DNA from: Paenibacillus oleatilyticus | GTDB lineage: Bacteria; Bacillota; Bacilli; Paenibacillales; NBRC-103111 | NCBI RefSeq assembly: GCF_018998565.1 | Contig: NZ_JAHNZO010000002.1 | Span: 1 to 64,000 of the forward strand | Length of the DNA: 64,000 nucleotides | Reading direction: 5' to 3' | Shown: piece by piece, positions 18,770-27,962 of the stretch | Layout: each line of letters starts with the position of its first letter | Position numbering within the stretch: position 1 is the first letter of the stretch | The notes under the pieces: model-generated | Told to the model about the DNA's origin: nothing | The model's input: the letters and a program-made list of their open reading frames with translations, nothing else | The model's database searches: none | Made by a program: the position numbers and the translations under genes

Positions 18770-19294
18770 TTAATAGTAAGGTGAAATTAACAGATACACA
18801 AGAACTCCGGTGGAGCTTACATACAGCCAGATGGGCATCGTCCAACGGGCGATTTTGCGGTGAGACTCGATTTTCATATTGAAGCCCCGGGTTACGGTGA
18901 TTAAGGCCATCGGGACGTTCACGATCGCCAGCAGCACGTGGGTGATCAGGACAAACAAGTAAACGTATTTCAGCCACAGGCTTCCTCCGAATTTCGTCGG
19001 TTCGGTAAGAAAATGGTACATGACATACGAAACGAGGAAGAGGGCCGTGGTCACAAAAGCGAGAAGCACAAAGTTCCGGTGCGCCGCGATGTTTTTCTTC
19101 TTCACGAAATAAAGCGAAAGCAGCAAGAACGCAAAGGTAAAGCAGTTAAAAATGGCGTTCAGCAGAGGGAGCACCGTCACGTCGAAGCCGACCGTACCTT
19201 CATATTTCGGCATAAAAAACAAGGCGGCGATTACTCCGATAAGGATAATGGAAAAAACGGCGATCAATGCGGTAAAATTGCGTGGTTTGCTCAT
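18770..19294 (-). CDS. DUF420 membrane protein (YozB-like)
   Basis: A 174-residue membrane protein with about five hydrophobic segments and conserved histidines (AAHRNFVLLAF, YHFLTEPTKFGG, ITHVLLAIVN, SHRKIARWTMPIW). This pattern matches DUF420, a family often near cytochrome oxidase or heme genes; the histidines suggest heme or metal binding, but the function is not established. The start at 19294 follows GGGGGAAATACC on the minus strand; an upstream in-frame ATG at 19336 lacks such a site. It is oriented opposite to the flanking TOMM and germination genes. Confidence 0.8.
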   Translation of the reverse strand: MSKPRNFTALIAVFSIILIGVIAALFFMPKYEGTVGFDVTVLPLLNAIFNCFTFAFLLLSLYFVKKKNIAAHRNFVLLAFVTTALFLVSYVMYHFLTEPTKFGGSLWLKYVYLFVLITHVLLAIVNVPMALITVTRGFNMKIESHRKIARWTMPIWLYVSSTGVLVYLLISPYY

Positions 19295-19524
19295 GGTATT
19301 TCCCCCGTTTCCTGGCATTCTGCGATTATCGTCCATTTAAGGATAGACATCCTTTTCTTCAAAAACAACGGGGTTTTCCCGCGTTTTGTTACATTTTATC
19401 GAAAGCTGGGAACCACGAGGTCCGGCCTGCCGCGCTTGCATAACATTGGGATGGAATGCCCACCATAATATGGACTCCGGAGCAGAATGTGGAACCGTGT
19501 TCAAAACACCGTTTCGGAGGCAAA

Positions 19525-20652
19525 ATGAAGCATGACTACTTAGGAAGAGGGGTTGCCGTGGCTTATTTACCGCCCGAGGACCGCATCACAACCATGCAAG
19601 CAACCGTGCTGATTTCCAATTATATGCTGGGCGTAAGCATTCTGACGCTGCCCCGTACTTCGGTAGAGGCGGCGCAAACGCCCGATGTCTGGATTTCGCT
19701 CATCCTAAGCGGACTGATCACAGTAGCGGTCGGTATTCTGATTGTGAAATTGTCCCAGCGTTTTCCGGGTCAAACCTACTATCAATATAACCGGCTGCTC
19801 GTCGGCAAGTGGCTTGGGGTTGCGCTCAGTTTTTTTACGGCTTTATATTTTATAGTTATGGCCTCTTTTCAGGCTCGGGCGGTACTGGACGTTACCCGGC
19901 TGTTCCTGCTCGAGGGTACGCCTAACTGGGCGATTACGTTCGCTTTTATGTGGGTGGGGGTTTATTTGATGCTGGGCGGGATCAATCCGGTCGCCCGGCT
20001 CTTCGAAGTGATCTTTCCGATCACGACCGTCATTCTGATCTTGATCGCCTTTATGGGGCTCAGCGTATTCGAGCCCGACAATATGCGTCCCGTACTAGGT
20101 CACGGCATCATGCCGGTGCTGCGCGGGCTGAAAACGACGATACTGGCCTACACGTCCGTCGAGATCATGCTTGTCGTTCCCGCATTCATGAAGCATCCGG
20201 AAAAGGCGGTCAAAGCGGTGCTGATCGGGGTGCTCGTCCCGGCGTTCTTTTACGTCGTCACCTGCGTCATTGTCATAGGAACGTTATCGGTGGACGGCGT
20301 GGTTACCCGAACCTGGCCGACCATCTCGCTTTTCCGGAGCTTCGAGTTCAGGGGAATCTTCTTCGAGCGCTTCGAGACACTGCTGCTCGTCATCTGGCTT
20401 ATGCAGATTTTTACCACCTTTACGTTGTCTTATTATCTCGGAGCGCTTGGCATCGCACAAAGCTGGAAGGTGAATCATCGGACGGTCATTTTCGTCCTGA
20501 TGGCGGTCATCTATGTGATTTCCTTCGCGCCTGCGGATACGAACGAATTGTTTAAGCTGGGGGAAATACTGGGACTGTCGTCGCTGGTTCTGTTTATTCT
20601 GGTGCCCGCGGTTCTTTACGTGCTCCCGGGCAGGAAAGGGGCCCGGTCTTGA
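19525..20652 (+). CDS. Spore germination protein, GerB family (receptor B subunit)
   Basis: The B subunit of a germinant receptor, an APC-superfamily-like membrane protein of 375 residues with about ten membrane segments. The family start RITTMQATVLISNYMLGVSILTLPR and the block FERFETLLLVIWLMQIFTTFTLSYY are clear. The ATG at 19525 follows TTTCGGAGGC; the in-frame ATG at 19456 has no ribosome site. It overlaps gerC by four bases. No gerA is immediately upstream; the nearest one in the same orientation ends at 12412, beyond the TOMM cluster. Confidence 0.9.
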   Translation: MKHDYLGRGVAVAYLPPEDRITTMQATVLISNYMLGVSILTLPRTSVEAAQTPDVWISLILSGLITVAVGILIVKLSQRFPGQTYYQYNRLLVGKWLGVALSFFTALYFIVMASFQARAVLDVTRLFLLEGTPNWAITFAFMWVGVYLMLGGINPVARLFEVIFPITTVILILIAFMGLSVFEPDNMRPVLGHGIMPVLRGLKTTILAYTSVEIMLVVPAFMKHPEKAVKAVLIGVLVPAFFYVVTCVIVIGTLSVDGVVTRTWPTISLFRSFEFRGIFFERFETLLLVIWLMQIFTTFTLSYYLGALGIAQSWKVNHRTVIFVLMAVIYVISFAPADTNELFKLGEILGLSSLVLFILVPAVLYVLPGRKGARS

Positions 20653-21884
20653 AACGCCGAAAGAGGATGCTTGCGATCATGGCTCTGCTGCCGATGTTGC
20701 TTCTTCTGACGGGCTGCTGGAGTCAGCGGGAAATCGACGACCTTAGCCTTGTGGCCGGAATCGCGCTGGATAAAGCCCATGAAACGAAGGTCGAGACGGC
20801 TCTGAACAAAAATGGGGCGGCGCGCAAAAAAGAAAATTTGATCTCGATCACCTATCAGATTTTCACTTCCAGCTCCGGCGGAGGGCAAGGCAAAGGGGGC
20901 GGCGGCTCGTCCGAGAAAAAGAGATACGAAAATTTTACGGAAACCGGAGACTTGCTATTGGAATCGACCCGGGAAATCTCGCTCCGGACGGACCGGCCCA
21001 TATTTGCTCAGCACTTCAAGACGCTGGTGATCGGCGACGAGCTGCTTCGTACGACACCATTCTGGAATTTTATGGACCTGATGTACCGCGAGTCGGAATT
21101 TAGACCGAGCGCGCTGGTATTCGTATCCCGCGGATTGGGGAGGGAGACGTTCGAGCTGAAAGGGACGAAGGAAATCCCGGCATTCCGCATCCTGAAAATG
21201 GTCGACAATCAATACAAATCGACCCGCATCCTTCCATCGGTAACTTTGGCAAAGCTGCTAACCTACCTGCAAAGCAAGTCGAGCTTTTTATTGCAAGCAA
21301 TCATCAAAGGGGGAGGGGAGATTAAATTTGCCGGAGCGGGGATCATTCACGGGCAGAGCGGCAAGCTGGTCGGCTTTCTCGACGAAGACGAGCTGAGCAG
21401 CGTTACGCTGATTACCGGAAAGGTACGGGGAGGCGTCGTGAAGTACACCGACGAGGAAACCGGGCAAAAAAACCTGTATGAAATTTTGTCGTATAAGAGC
21501 GACATTGTGCCGCGTGTGGAAGGGGACAACATCTCATTTGAGGTTCGAATCGAATCCCGGGGCCGGTTAAGCGAAAGCTGGGTGATGAACGAGAAAAGCT
21601 TCAACGACCGCTTCCTGAAGCGTCAGGGCCAGTATGTCGCGAAGCAGGTGGAACGGGACATTCGGCAGACGCTGCAAAAAATGCAAAAGCAGTACAAAGC
21701 CGACGTGTTCGGATTTAGCAAGGAACTGCGCATTCATGAGCCGAAAACATGGGATAAAGTCAAATCCCAGTGGGACCAAAAGTTCAGTCAAGCCGAGGTT
21801 CGTCTACACGTCAAAACGATCGTGACGGAGTACGGAGCGAGCGGTTCGAAAGTCATTGAGCATCGCAATCCGCCCGGACCATGA
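20649..21884 (+). CDS. Spore germination lipoprotein, GerC family (receptor C subunit)
   Basis: The C subunit of a germinant receptor, a 411-residue lipoprotein with lipobox LLLTGC followed by WSQREIDDLSLVAGIALDK. Family blocks include RTDRPIFAQHFKTLVIGDELLR, HGQSGKLVGFLDEDE and the C-terminal KADVFGFSKELRIHEPKTWDKV. A Gly/Ser/Lys-rich insertion (SSSGGGQGKGGGGSSEKKR) near residues 75-95 is longer than usual. The likely start is TTG at 20649, overlapping the gerB stop; AGGAAAGG lies 9 bases upstream. An ATG at 20667 is the alternative. Confidence 0.9.
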   Translation: MKRRKRMLAIMALLPMLLLLTGCWSQREIDDLSLVAGIALDKAHETKVETALNKNGAARKKENLISITYQIFTSSSGGGQGKGGGGSSEKKRYENFTETGDLLLESTREISLRTDRPIFAQHFKTLVIGDELLRTTPFWNFMDLMYRESEFRPSALVFVSRGLGRETFELKGTKEIPAFRILKMVDNQYKSTRILPSVTLAKLLTYLQSKSSFLLQAIIKGGGEIKFAGAGIIHGQSGKLVGFLDEDELSSVTLITGKVRGGVVKYTDEETGQKNLYEILSYKSDIVPRVEGDNISFEVRIESRGRLSESWVMNEKSFNDRFLKRQGQYVAKQVERDIRQTLQKMQKQYKADVFGFSKELRIHEPKTWDKVKSQWDQKFSQAEVRLHVKTIVTEYGASGSKVIEHRNPPGP

Positions 21885-22028
21885 AGGCAATCCATCATTT
21901 GGAGAAAACACAAAAAAAACATAACCGGATCTAAAAAAAACAAAAGACATTAGCAGGCGGATGTTATAGATTGTAAGTACATAAATAAAATGCCATATGA
22001 TGAAGCATGTACATTCCTGGACCGGCGC

Positions 22029-22060
22029 AGAACCTGTAAGTTTGTTTCAGGTTCTTTTTT
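22029..22060 (+). terminator. Intrinsic terminator upstream of the chitosanase gene
   Basis: AGAACCTG and CAGGTTCT arms with an 11-base loop precede a run of six T. It may end the gerBC transcript, which stops about 145 bases before, or lie in the chitosanase leader as an attenuator. Confidence 0.7.
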
Positions 22061-22168
22061 GCACATGCTTCTCCGCTGGAACACAGGCGAACGATCATAC
22101 TAAGCGGAAAGGAGGAAATGGTTTACCGCGCGCAACAAATCCTACCCGATATAAAGGAGGAAATGAGA

Positions 22169-24157
22169 ATGTACACAACCCGGGTTCAATCGATCCGCAA
22201 CAAGGTGAAGGCGGCTTCTTTGGTTCTGCTTTCCGCTGCGCTGCTCCTGGCGCCCGGTTCGTTTCAGCCGAAGGCGCATGCCGCCGGCGAAATGAAACCG
22301 TTCCCGCAGCAGCTGAGCTACCCAGGCATCCTCAAGCCAAATCATGTTTCGCAAGCTTCCATGAATGCGTCCGTCGCTGCTTACTACGACTATTGGAAGG
22401 GGGCGCATCTGAAGAACAACTTGACTTCCTTGCCGGGCGGCTATTACGTCAAAGGGAACGTTGCGGGCAATCAGGGCGGCTTCAAGGCGCTGGGCTCTTC
22501 GGAGGGACAAGGCTACGGCATGGTGATTACGGCGCTGATGGCCGGTCATGACCCGGATGCGAGAACGATTTTTGACGGGCTGTTTAAAACGGCAAGAGCT
22601 TATAAAAGCTCCGAAAATTCGAATCTGATGGGCTGGATCGTCGCGGACGACAAGAGAGCTCAAGGGCATTTCTCCTCGGCCACCGACGGAGACCTTGATA
22701 TCGCCTATGCGCTCATTTTGGCCGATCGTCAATGGGGGTCCGACGGTTCGATCAACTACTTGGCGGAAGCGAAAAAAATGATTACGAACGGCATCAAGGC
22801 CAGCAACGTGACTACCGGAAACCGGCTGAATCAGGGAGATTGGGATTCCAAAAGCACCTGGGATACGCGTCCGTCGGATTGGATGCTCAGCCATTTGCGG
22901 GCCTTCTACGAAGTGACGGGAGATCAAACCTGGCTTGACGTCATCAACAATCTGTACAACGTCTACGGCCAGTTCAGCAGCAAATACACGCCGGTTACCG
23001 GTCTGATCTCCGACTTCGTTATCGATAACCCACCGAAGCCGGCTCCGCGCGATCACATGGAAGGGGAAGAATTCCCTGACCAATATAATTACAACGCCAG
23101 CCGCGTTCCGCTGCGCATTGTCATGGACTACGCGTTCTACGGGGATGCGAGAGGCAAAGCGATCGCCGACAAAATGGCGACATGGATCAAAGGAAAGACC
23201 GGCGGCAACCCGAACAATATCAAAGACGGCTACAAGCTTGACGGCACCGTAAACGAAAACGCAAGCTATGCGACGGCCGTGTTCGTCTCGCCGTTCATCG
23301 CCGCGTCCACGACGAACAGCAGCCATCAGGCGTGGGTCAATGCGGGCTGGGATTGGATGAAGAACAAGAAAGAAGGCTATTATAGCGATTCCTTTAATCT
23401 GTTATCGATGCTATTCATTTCCGGCAACTGGTGGATTCCGACGGCCGGCGGCGGCACGCCGGATACGCAGGCACCCACGGCTCCGGCGAACTTGACCGCA
23501 GCGGCCGTATCGAGCAGTCAAGTGAATCTGAGCTGGACGGCTTCCACGGATAACGTCGGGGTCAAAGAGTACAAAATTTATCGCGGCGGTACGGAGGTCG
23601 GCACGGCGACAGGCACTTCGTACAGCGATACGGGCTTGAATCCGTCTACGACCTACAGCTACACGATCAAGGCATACGATGCGGCAGGCAATGCGTCGGC
23701 GAACAGCAATACCGCCAGCGCCACGACGACCGACGGTCCTTCTACGGATACCAATATTGCAAAAGGGAAAGCAGCCAAGGCCAGTTCAGTAGAGGGAAGC
23801 GGATACGAAGCGTCCAAAGCGTTCGACGGCAATGCCTCCACCCGCTGGGCGAGCAAGGAAGGAAGCGACCCTGAGTGGATTTACGTCGATCTCGGGAAGA
23901 CGTTCAGCATCCAAAAAGTGAAGCTGAACTGGGAAGCCGCCTACGGCAAAAATTACAAAATTCAAGTATCGAACGATAGCGGCTCGCCGGCGAATTGGAC
24001 GGACGTGTATACGAAGACGAACGGGAAGGGCGGAGTCGAAGAGATCACGTTTGCCCCGCAGGATGCCCGGTATGTCCGGATGTACGGCACGGCAAGAGGC
24101 ACGTCCTACGGGTATTCGCTCTACGAATTCGAAGTATACGGTTCGAGCGGAATGTAA
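22169..24157 (+). CDS. Secreted GH8 chitosanase/endoglucanase with FN3 and F5/8 type C domains
   Basis: A 662-residue secreted glycosidase. A signal peptide (to about residue 38, ending PKAHA) precedes a GH8 catalytic domain (about 40-430) very like Bacillus GH8 chitosanases: MKPFPQQLSYPGILKPNHV, SLPGGYYVKGNV, the acid catalyst in LGSSEGQGYGMVIT (Glu about 112), DGDLDIAYAL and GDWDSKSTWDTRPSDWMLSHLR. The insertion DHMEGEEF corresponds to the second catalytic-Glu region of chitosanase-type GH8. A fibronectin type III domain (about 433-524) and a discoidin/CBM32-like domain (about 528-662, ARYVRMYGTARGTSYGYSLYEFEVYG) follow. The ATG at 22169 is 8 bases after AAAGGAGG. Chitosan and/or beta-1,3-1,4-glucan are likely substrates. 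Confidence 0.88.
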   Translation: MYTTRVQSIRNKVKAASLVLLSAALLLAPGSFQPKAHAAGEMKPFPQQLSYPGILKPNHVSQASMNASVAAYYDYWKGAHLKNNLTSLPGGYYVKGNVAGNQGGFKALGSSEGQGYGMVITALMAGHDPDARTIFDGLFKTARAYKSSENSNLMGWIVADDKRAQGHFSSATDGDLDIAYALILADRQWGSDGSINYLAEAKKMITNGIKASNVTTGNRLNQGDWDSKSTWDTRPSDWMLSHLRAFYEVTGDQTWLDVINNLYNVYGQFSSKYTPVTGLISDFVIDNPPKPAPRDHMEGEEFPDQYNYNASRVPLRIVMDYAFYGDARGKAIADKMATWIKGKTGGNPNNIKDGYKLDGTVNENASYATAVFVSPFIAASTTNSSHQAWVNAGWDWMKNKKEGYYSDSFNLLSMLFISGNWWIPTAGGGTPDTQAPTAPANLTAAAVSSSQVNLSWTASTDNVGVKEYKIYRGGTEVGTATGTSYSDTGLNPSTTYSYTIKAYDAAGNASANSNTASATTTDGPSTDTNIAKGKAAKASSVEGSGYEASKAFDGNASTRWASKEGSDPEWIYVDLGKTFSIQKVKLNWEAAYGKNYKIQVSNDSGSPANWTDVYTKTNGKGGVEEITFAPQDARYVRMYGTARGTSYGYSLYEFEVYGSSGM

Positions 24158-24296
24158 GGGATATGTAAGCGTTCTATTGTTAAGGTTTTATATTGTTTTT
24201 GGGAATCCGTGGACAATGGGCGCTCGCCGGGATTAGACTGATGAATGTTCGGACCTCAACTTTGGCAGTACAACATTGATCAGAGGAGCAGTCATC

Positions 24297-27200
24297 ATGA
24301 TATCCCCAAATTGGAAACGCACCTTGTCCCTTATTCCCTTGTCCATTTGTATCCTTGGTCAAGGCCTGCCTGATGCAACCGTATATGGAGCGCCGGTCGA
24401 TGCAGGAGGTCAAGCAAGTCCGTCGTCCGGAAAATGGATGACGGGCGAGTACCACGCGCACACCTATCAGTCCAACGATGCGCAGGAATCTCTGGAGCAC
24501 GTGCTGGATGTCGCATTCGATCAGCACGGTTTCGATTGGTTGGCCCTTGCCGATCATTTGAGAATGTCCAACCGGGATGATAACGGCAACAATATTCCCG
24601 GCGGACCGGTTCCTTTATCCAAGGGTCTTGCCCAGTATCAGGCTCCTAAAATCAAACAACTGCAGGAGTCGGGCAAGTACAAGGATAAAATTGTTTTTTC
24701 GGGCTTCGAATGGGACATGCCGAAATATGAGCACGTGGGCATCGGCATCGTAACCGACAATCCGGGGTCGCCCGAGTCGCTGAAAGCCGTAAGCCAGTTC
24801 GAATATTTATTCACCGACCGGGACGAAAGCCTGTTCGATCCGGCGGACGTTGCCGCCTGGAAGGCGCAGAACAAACGGGCATATACGACTCGCGACGACG
24901 CGCTGACCGCTCTGCGGTGGCTTCGTGAAAAATATCCCGAGTCCAGCTACGCGATCTTGAATCATCCTTCGAGAAAAGGCGTTTATACGATTGCCGATAT
25001 CCGGGATTTTAACAGCGCCGCACCGAATATCGTCTTCGGATTCGAAGGCATGGTCGGCAACCAGATGGAGTCCGACCGGGGCGGCCTCAACCTGACCACC
25101 CCGGTCAACCGGTCCTACGGCGGAACGGATTACATGGTCGCCAAGCTTGGAGGCGTATGGGATTCTCTGCTAGGGGAAGGAAGAAAATTCTGGAACTTTT
25201 CCAATTCGGACTTTCATTTCAAAATCAGCAGAGATGAGTTGGCTTCCAGTGGGTATTGGCCAGGAGAATACTCCAAGAACTACACGTGGGTGAACGGTTC
25301 CGATATGAAGGCGGTTGTGGCCGGCATGAGGTCGGGAAAATCGTTCTCCGTATACGGCGACCTGATTGACGCGCTTGATTTTACGGTTGCCGGTGACGGT
25401 CGCAAGGAAGAGATGGGCGGAGAGCTTCAGGTGAAGGAGGGGGATAACCTCCAGCTTACGATTCGGTTCAAAACTCCGAAAACAAACAATAACGGCGATC
25501 CCGTTGAAGTCGATCATGTCGATCTGATTTCCGGCGACGTGACGGGTTTGGCCCAACCGGGCACCCCCGAATATAACAAAGACACCAACGATTCGACCAA
25601 GGTGCTGCAGCGCTTCACGAGCGCAGACTGGACGACGGATGCCGAAGGGTATCATGTCATCAGCTACAATCTGGGTACGGCAAGCAAGAATCAGTACTTT
25701 AGGCTCAGAGGAACGAATCTGGGGCTCAACGTCGAGGGAGAAACAAGCAACGGGGAGCCGCTGGTCGATCCGAAAACGGATATCGCCGATGACAAAACCC
25801 GTTTCGCCGAAATTAACAAGCGGAATTACCGGGACCTGTGGTTTTATTCCAACCCGATCTTCGTAAGCGTGGCACCCTATAGCGATCAGCAGGCTGTCGA
25901 CGATACGAAGCAATCGTTGTCCTTGGGCGATATTAGCCAAGTCGCTACCAATCTTCAACTGCCGACGACAGGCAAGCATGGGGCAACCATCTCGTGGACA
26001 AGCTCCAATCCTAAGCAGATGACCGATGACGGCAAAATCGTATCGCGTCCCTTGCAGGACACGGCTCTCACGTTGACTGCTACGATTCAGCGCGGAAATG
26101 CCGCAGCGAGCCAAGCTTTTGCGGTGAATTTGAAAGGAACTTCCCTGGAGCTTCATGGCACGTGGAAGACAGCGGACGGACAGCCTTATTCCAGCGGCGC
26201 CTGGACGAATCAAAGCGTTACGGGCAGCGTCTATGCCAGCGTATACGGAAGCGTGTATGGGACCGATCCCGCTCTGGCGCTATCAACCGACAACGGGAAA
26301 AATTTTGAGCCTTATCAGAGCAACAGCAACATTGATGTTTCCCAGGAAGGCGTGCATTCGCTGCTATTCCGGGCTACTGATTCTTTTGACAACAAAGCAT
26401 TGCTTCCGTTAACCGTGAAAATCGACCGTACGCCTCCGGTCATCACGCTCAAGGGAGATCCGATCGTGAATCTGACCGTCGGTGCGGCCTATGTCGAGCA
26501 GGGCGCTTCCGCAGCCGATAACTTTGGGGTGGACGGCGATGTCGTCATCACCGGAACCGTCGATACGCATACGGCGGGAACCTATACGGTGCATTACAAT
26601 GCCCGGGATTTGGCGGGGAATCGTGCCGCCGAGGTACGGCGTACGGTCATCGTAGCGAAAGCGGCGGACAGCAGCGATTCAAGCGATGATTCTGGAAGCT
26701 CCGGCTCCGGCGGCGGTTCGAGTCCGGCGAGCGGGAATTCGGGTAACACGACAACCCAACCGGCATCAGGCGATAAAACAGACCGTCCTGTCTCTTTGGA
26801 GCTTGCGGTCAACGCAAAGCAACCTTCCAAAGGCAGCATCAAGGACGCAGTGACTATCGAAGTTCCGGCAGGCGCCTTGCCATCGAACGGTACGATTCGG
26901 GCCAGCATCCTGTCTGCCAAGGAGACTCCTTCTATCGGGAATCTGCGGGCGGTAAGTCCGGCGATCGAATTCACAAGCACGACCGGTCATACTTTTAATC
27001 AACCGATCGCTCTGACGTTCCATTATAATGCGAGTCAATTGCTTCCGGGGCATCAGGCAGCGGTGTATTATTATCACGAGCAGCAAAAGCGCTGGATTTA
27101 TATCGGCGGGACCAACCGTGCGGACGGAACCGTCACCGTGAACGTTAACCATTTTACGAAGTTTGGCGTATTCGATTATCAGCCGGTCGCTTTTCCGGAT

Positions 27201-27743
27201 CTCACCGGACATTGGGCGGCACCGTACGCTGATCGTTTGATTGGGATGAATGTCATTCAAGGGTTTGAAGACCGGATGTTCCGTCCGGAAACGCAAGTTA
27301 CGCGCGGGCAATTCGCGAAAATGATGGCGGAAGCGCTTGGTCTTCAAGCCTCCGCTGACGCCTCCGGGTTTGCCGATGACCCGCAGATTCCGGATTGGGC
27401 GAAATCTGGCGTAGCCGCAGCGGTCAAAGCAGGCCTGATCCACGGATATGAGGAAAACGGCCGCACGTGGTTCAAAGCGGACCAAACGATCACCCGGGCG
27501 GAAATGTCCATGATGATCGCGAATGCGCTGAATTCCGGCGGCGGATTCAATTCGGGGAACGAAACGAAAGCTTTCCGGGATGCCGCGAGCATTCCGGCTT
27601 GGGCAGAAGCAGCTGTGAACGCCTCGGTATCGGCCGGGATCGTGAGCGGGTACGAGGATCAAACGTTCCGAGCCGGTCAAACGGCTACGAGAGCGGAGGC
27701 GGCAGCGATGATTTACAAGCTTTTGGAAGCCTTGAAGCTGTAG
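24297..27743 (+). CDS. Surface PHP-domain metallohydrolase with DUF5011, ZU5-like and three SLH domains
   Basis: A 1148-residue exported protein. After a signal peptide, residues about 48-310 form a PHP (CehA/McbA-type) metallo-phosphoesterase domain with metal ligands in GEYHAHTY (about 52), LALADH (about 84), AILNHPSRKG (about 222) and SNSDFHFK (about 303). An Ig-like region follows (about 710-790, ITLKGDPIVNLTVGAAYVEQ), then a Ser/Gly/Asp linker, a ZU5-like domain (about 825-960, VTIEVPAGALPSNGTIRASIL) and three SLH repeats (about 964-1148) for attachment to pyruvylated cell-wall polymer. The ATG at 24297 follows AGAGGA. Phosphoesterase activity is inferred; the target is unknown. Confidence 0.8.
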   Translation: MISPNWKRTLSLIPLSICILGQGLPDATVYGAPVDAGGQASPSSGKWMTGEYHAHTYQSNDAQESLEHVLDVAFDQHGFDWLALADHLRMSNRDDNGNNIPGGPVPLSKGLAQYQAPKIKQLQESGKYKDKIVFSGFEWDMPKYEHVGIGIVTDNPGSPESLKAVSQFEYLFTDRDESLFDPADVAAWKAQNKRAYTTRDDALTALRWLREKYPESSYAILNHPSRKGVYTIADIRDFNSAAPNIVFGFEGMVGNQMESDRGGLNLTTPVNRSYGGTDYMVAKLGGVWDSLLGEGRKFWNFSNSDFHFKISRDELASSGYWPGEYSKNYTWVNGSDMKAVVAGMRSGKSFSVYGDLIDALDFTVAGDGRKEEMGGELQVKEGDNLQLTIRFKTPKTNNNGDPVEVDHVDLISGDVTGLAQPGTPEYNKDTNDSTKVLQRFTSADWTTDAEGYHVISYNLGTASKNQYFRLRGTNLGLNVEGETSNGEPLVDPKTDIADDKTRFAEINKRNYRDLWFYSNPIFVSVAPYSDQQAVDDTKQSLSLGDISQVATNLQLPTTGKHGATISWTSSNPKQMTDDGKIVSRPLQDTALTLTATIQRGNAAASQAFAVNLKGTSLELHGTWKTADGQPYSSGAWTNQSVTGSVYASVYGSVYGTDPALALSTDNGKNFEPYQSNSNIDVSQEGVHSLLFRATDSFDNKALLPLTVKIDRTPPVITLKGDPIVNLTVGAAYVEQGASAADNFGVDGDVVITGTVDTHTAGTYTVHYNARDLAGNRAAEVRRTVIVAKAADSSDSSDDSGSSGSGGGSSPASGNSGNTTTQPASGDKTDRPVSLELAVNAKQPSKGSIKDAVTIEVPAGALPSNGTIRASILSAKETPSIGNLRAVSPAIEFTSTTGHTFNQPIALTFHYNASQLLPGHQAAVYYYHEQQKRWIYIGGTNRADGTVTVNVNHFTKFGVFDYQPVAFPDLTGHWAAPYADRLIGMNVIQGFEDRMFRPETQVTRGQFAKMMAEALGLQASADASGFADDPQIPDWAKSGVAAAVKAGLIHGYEENGRTWFKADQTITRAEMSMMIANALNSGGGFNSGNETKAFRDAASIPAWAEAAVNASVSAGIVSGYEDQTFRAGQTATRAEAAAMIYKLLEALKL

Positions 27744-27776
27744 CCAACACATTCGCACAATCTCTTTCATAAACGT

Positions 27777-27812
27777 AAAAAGCCTGGCAGGAATTCCTGT
27801 CGGGCTTTTTAG
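27777..27812 (+). terminator. Intrinsic terminator after the PHP-SLH gene
   Basis: AAAAAGCCTGGCAGG and CCTGTCGGGCTTTTT arms form a long stem with a T-tract. Confidence 0.85.
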
Positions 27813-27916
27813 CTTTGTGGGGCTATGCGGGGGCTATTCGCGGTTTGCGTTTTTTTGCGCGTTTTCTGGTAACGTGTTGAAGAGCTTCGGGAGCATCCTT
27901 TATAATGAGCATTAAT

Positions 27917-27935
27917 GATAATAATAATCGTTATC
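27917..27935 (+). promoter_or_regulatory. Fur box of the siderophore regulator gene
   Basis: GATAATAATAATCGTTATC matches the 19-base Fur consensus at 17 of 19 positions. It lies about 28 bases upstream of the chosen start codon and implies iron repression. Confidence 0.85.
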
Positions 27936-27962
27936 AATTACGAAATTGGAGCGAAAACAGGG

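Noticed and set aside
22142..23326. Long open frame on the minus strand opposite the chitosanase gene
   Set aside because: It mirrors the coding strand of the GH8 domain, has no ribosome site and no family pattern; high GC creates long shadow frames.
24163..24177. cre-like sequence TGTAAGCGTTCTATT after the chitosanase gene
   Set aside because: One core mismatch and a position behind the gene rather than in a promoter; kept only as a weak candidate.
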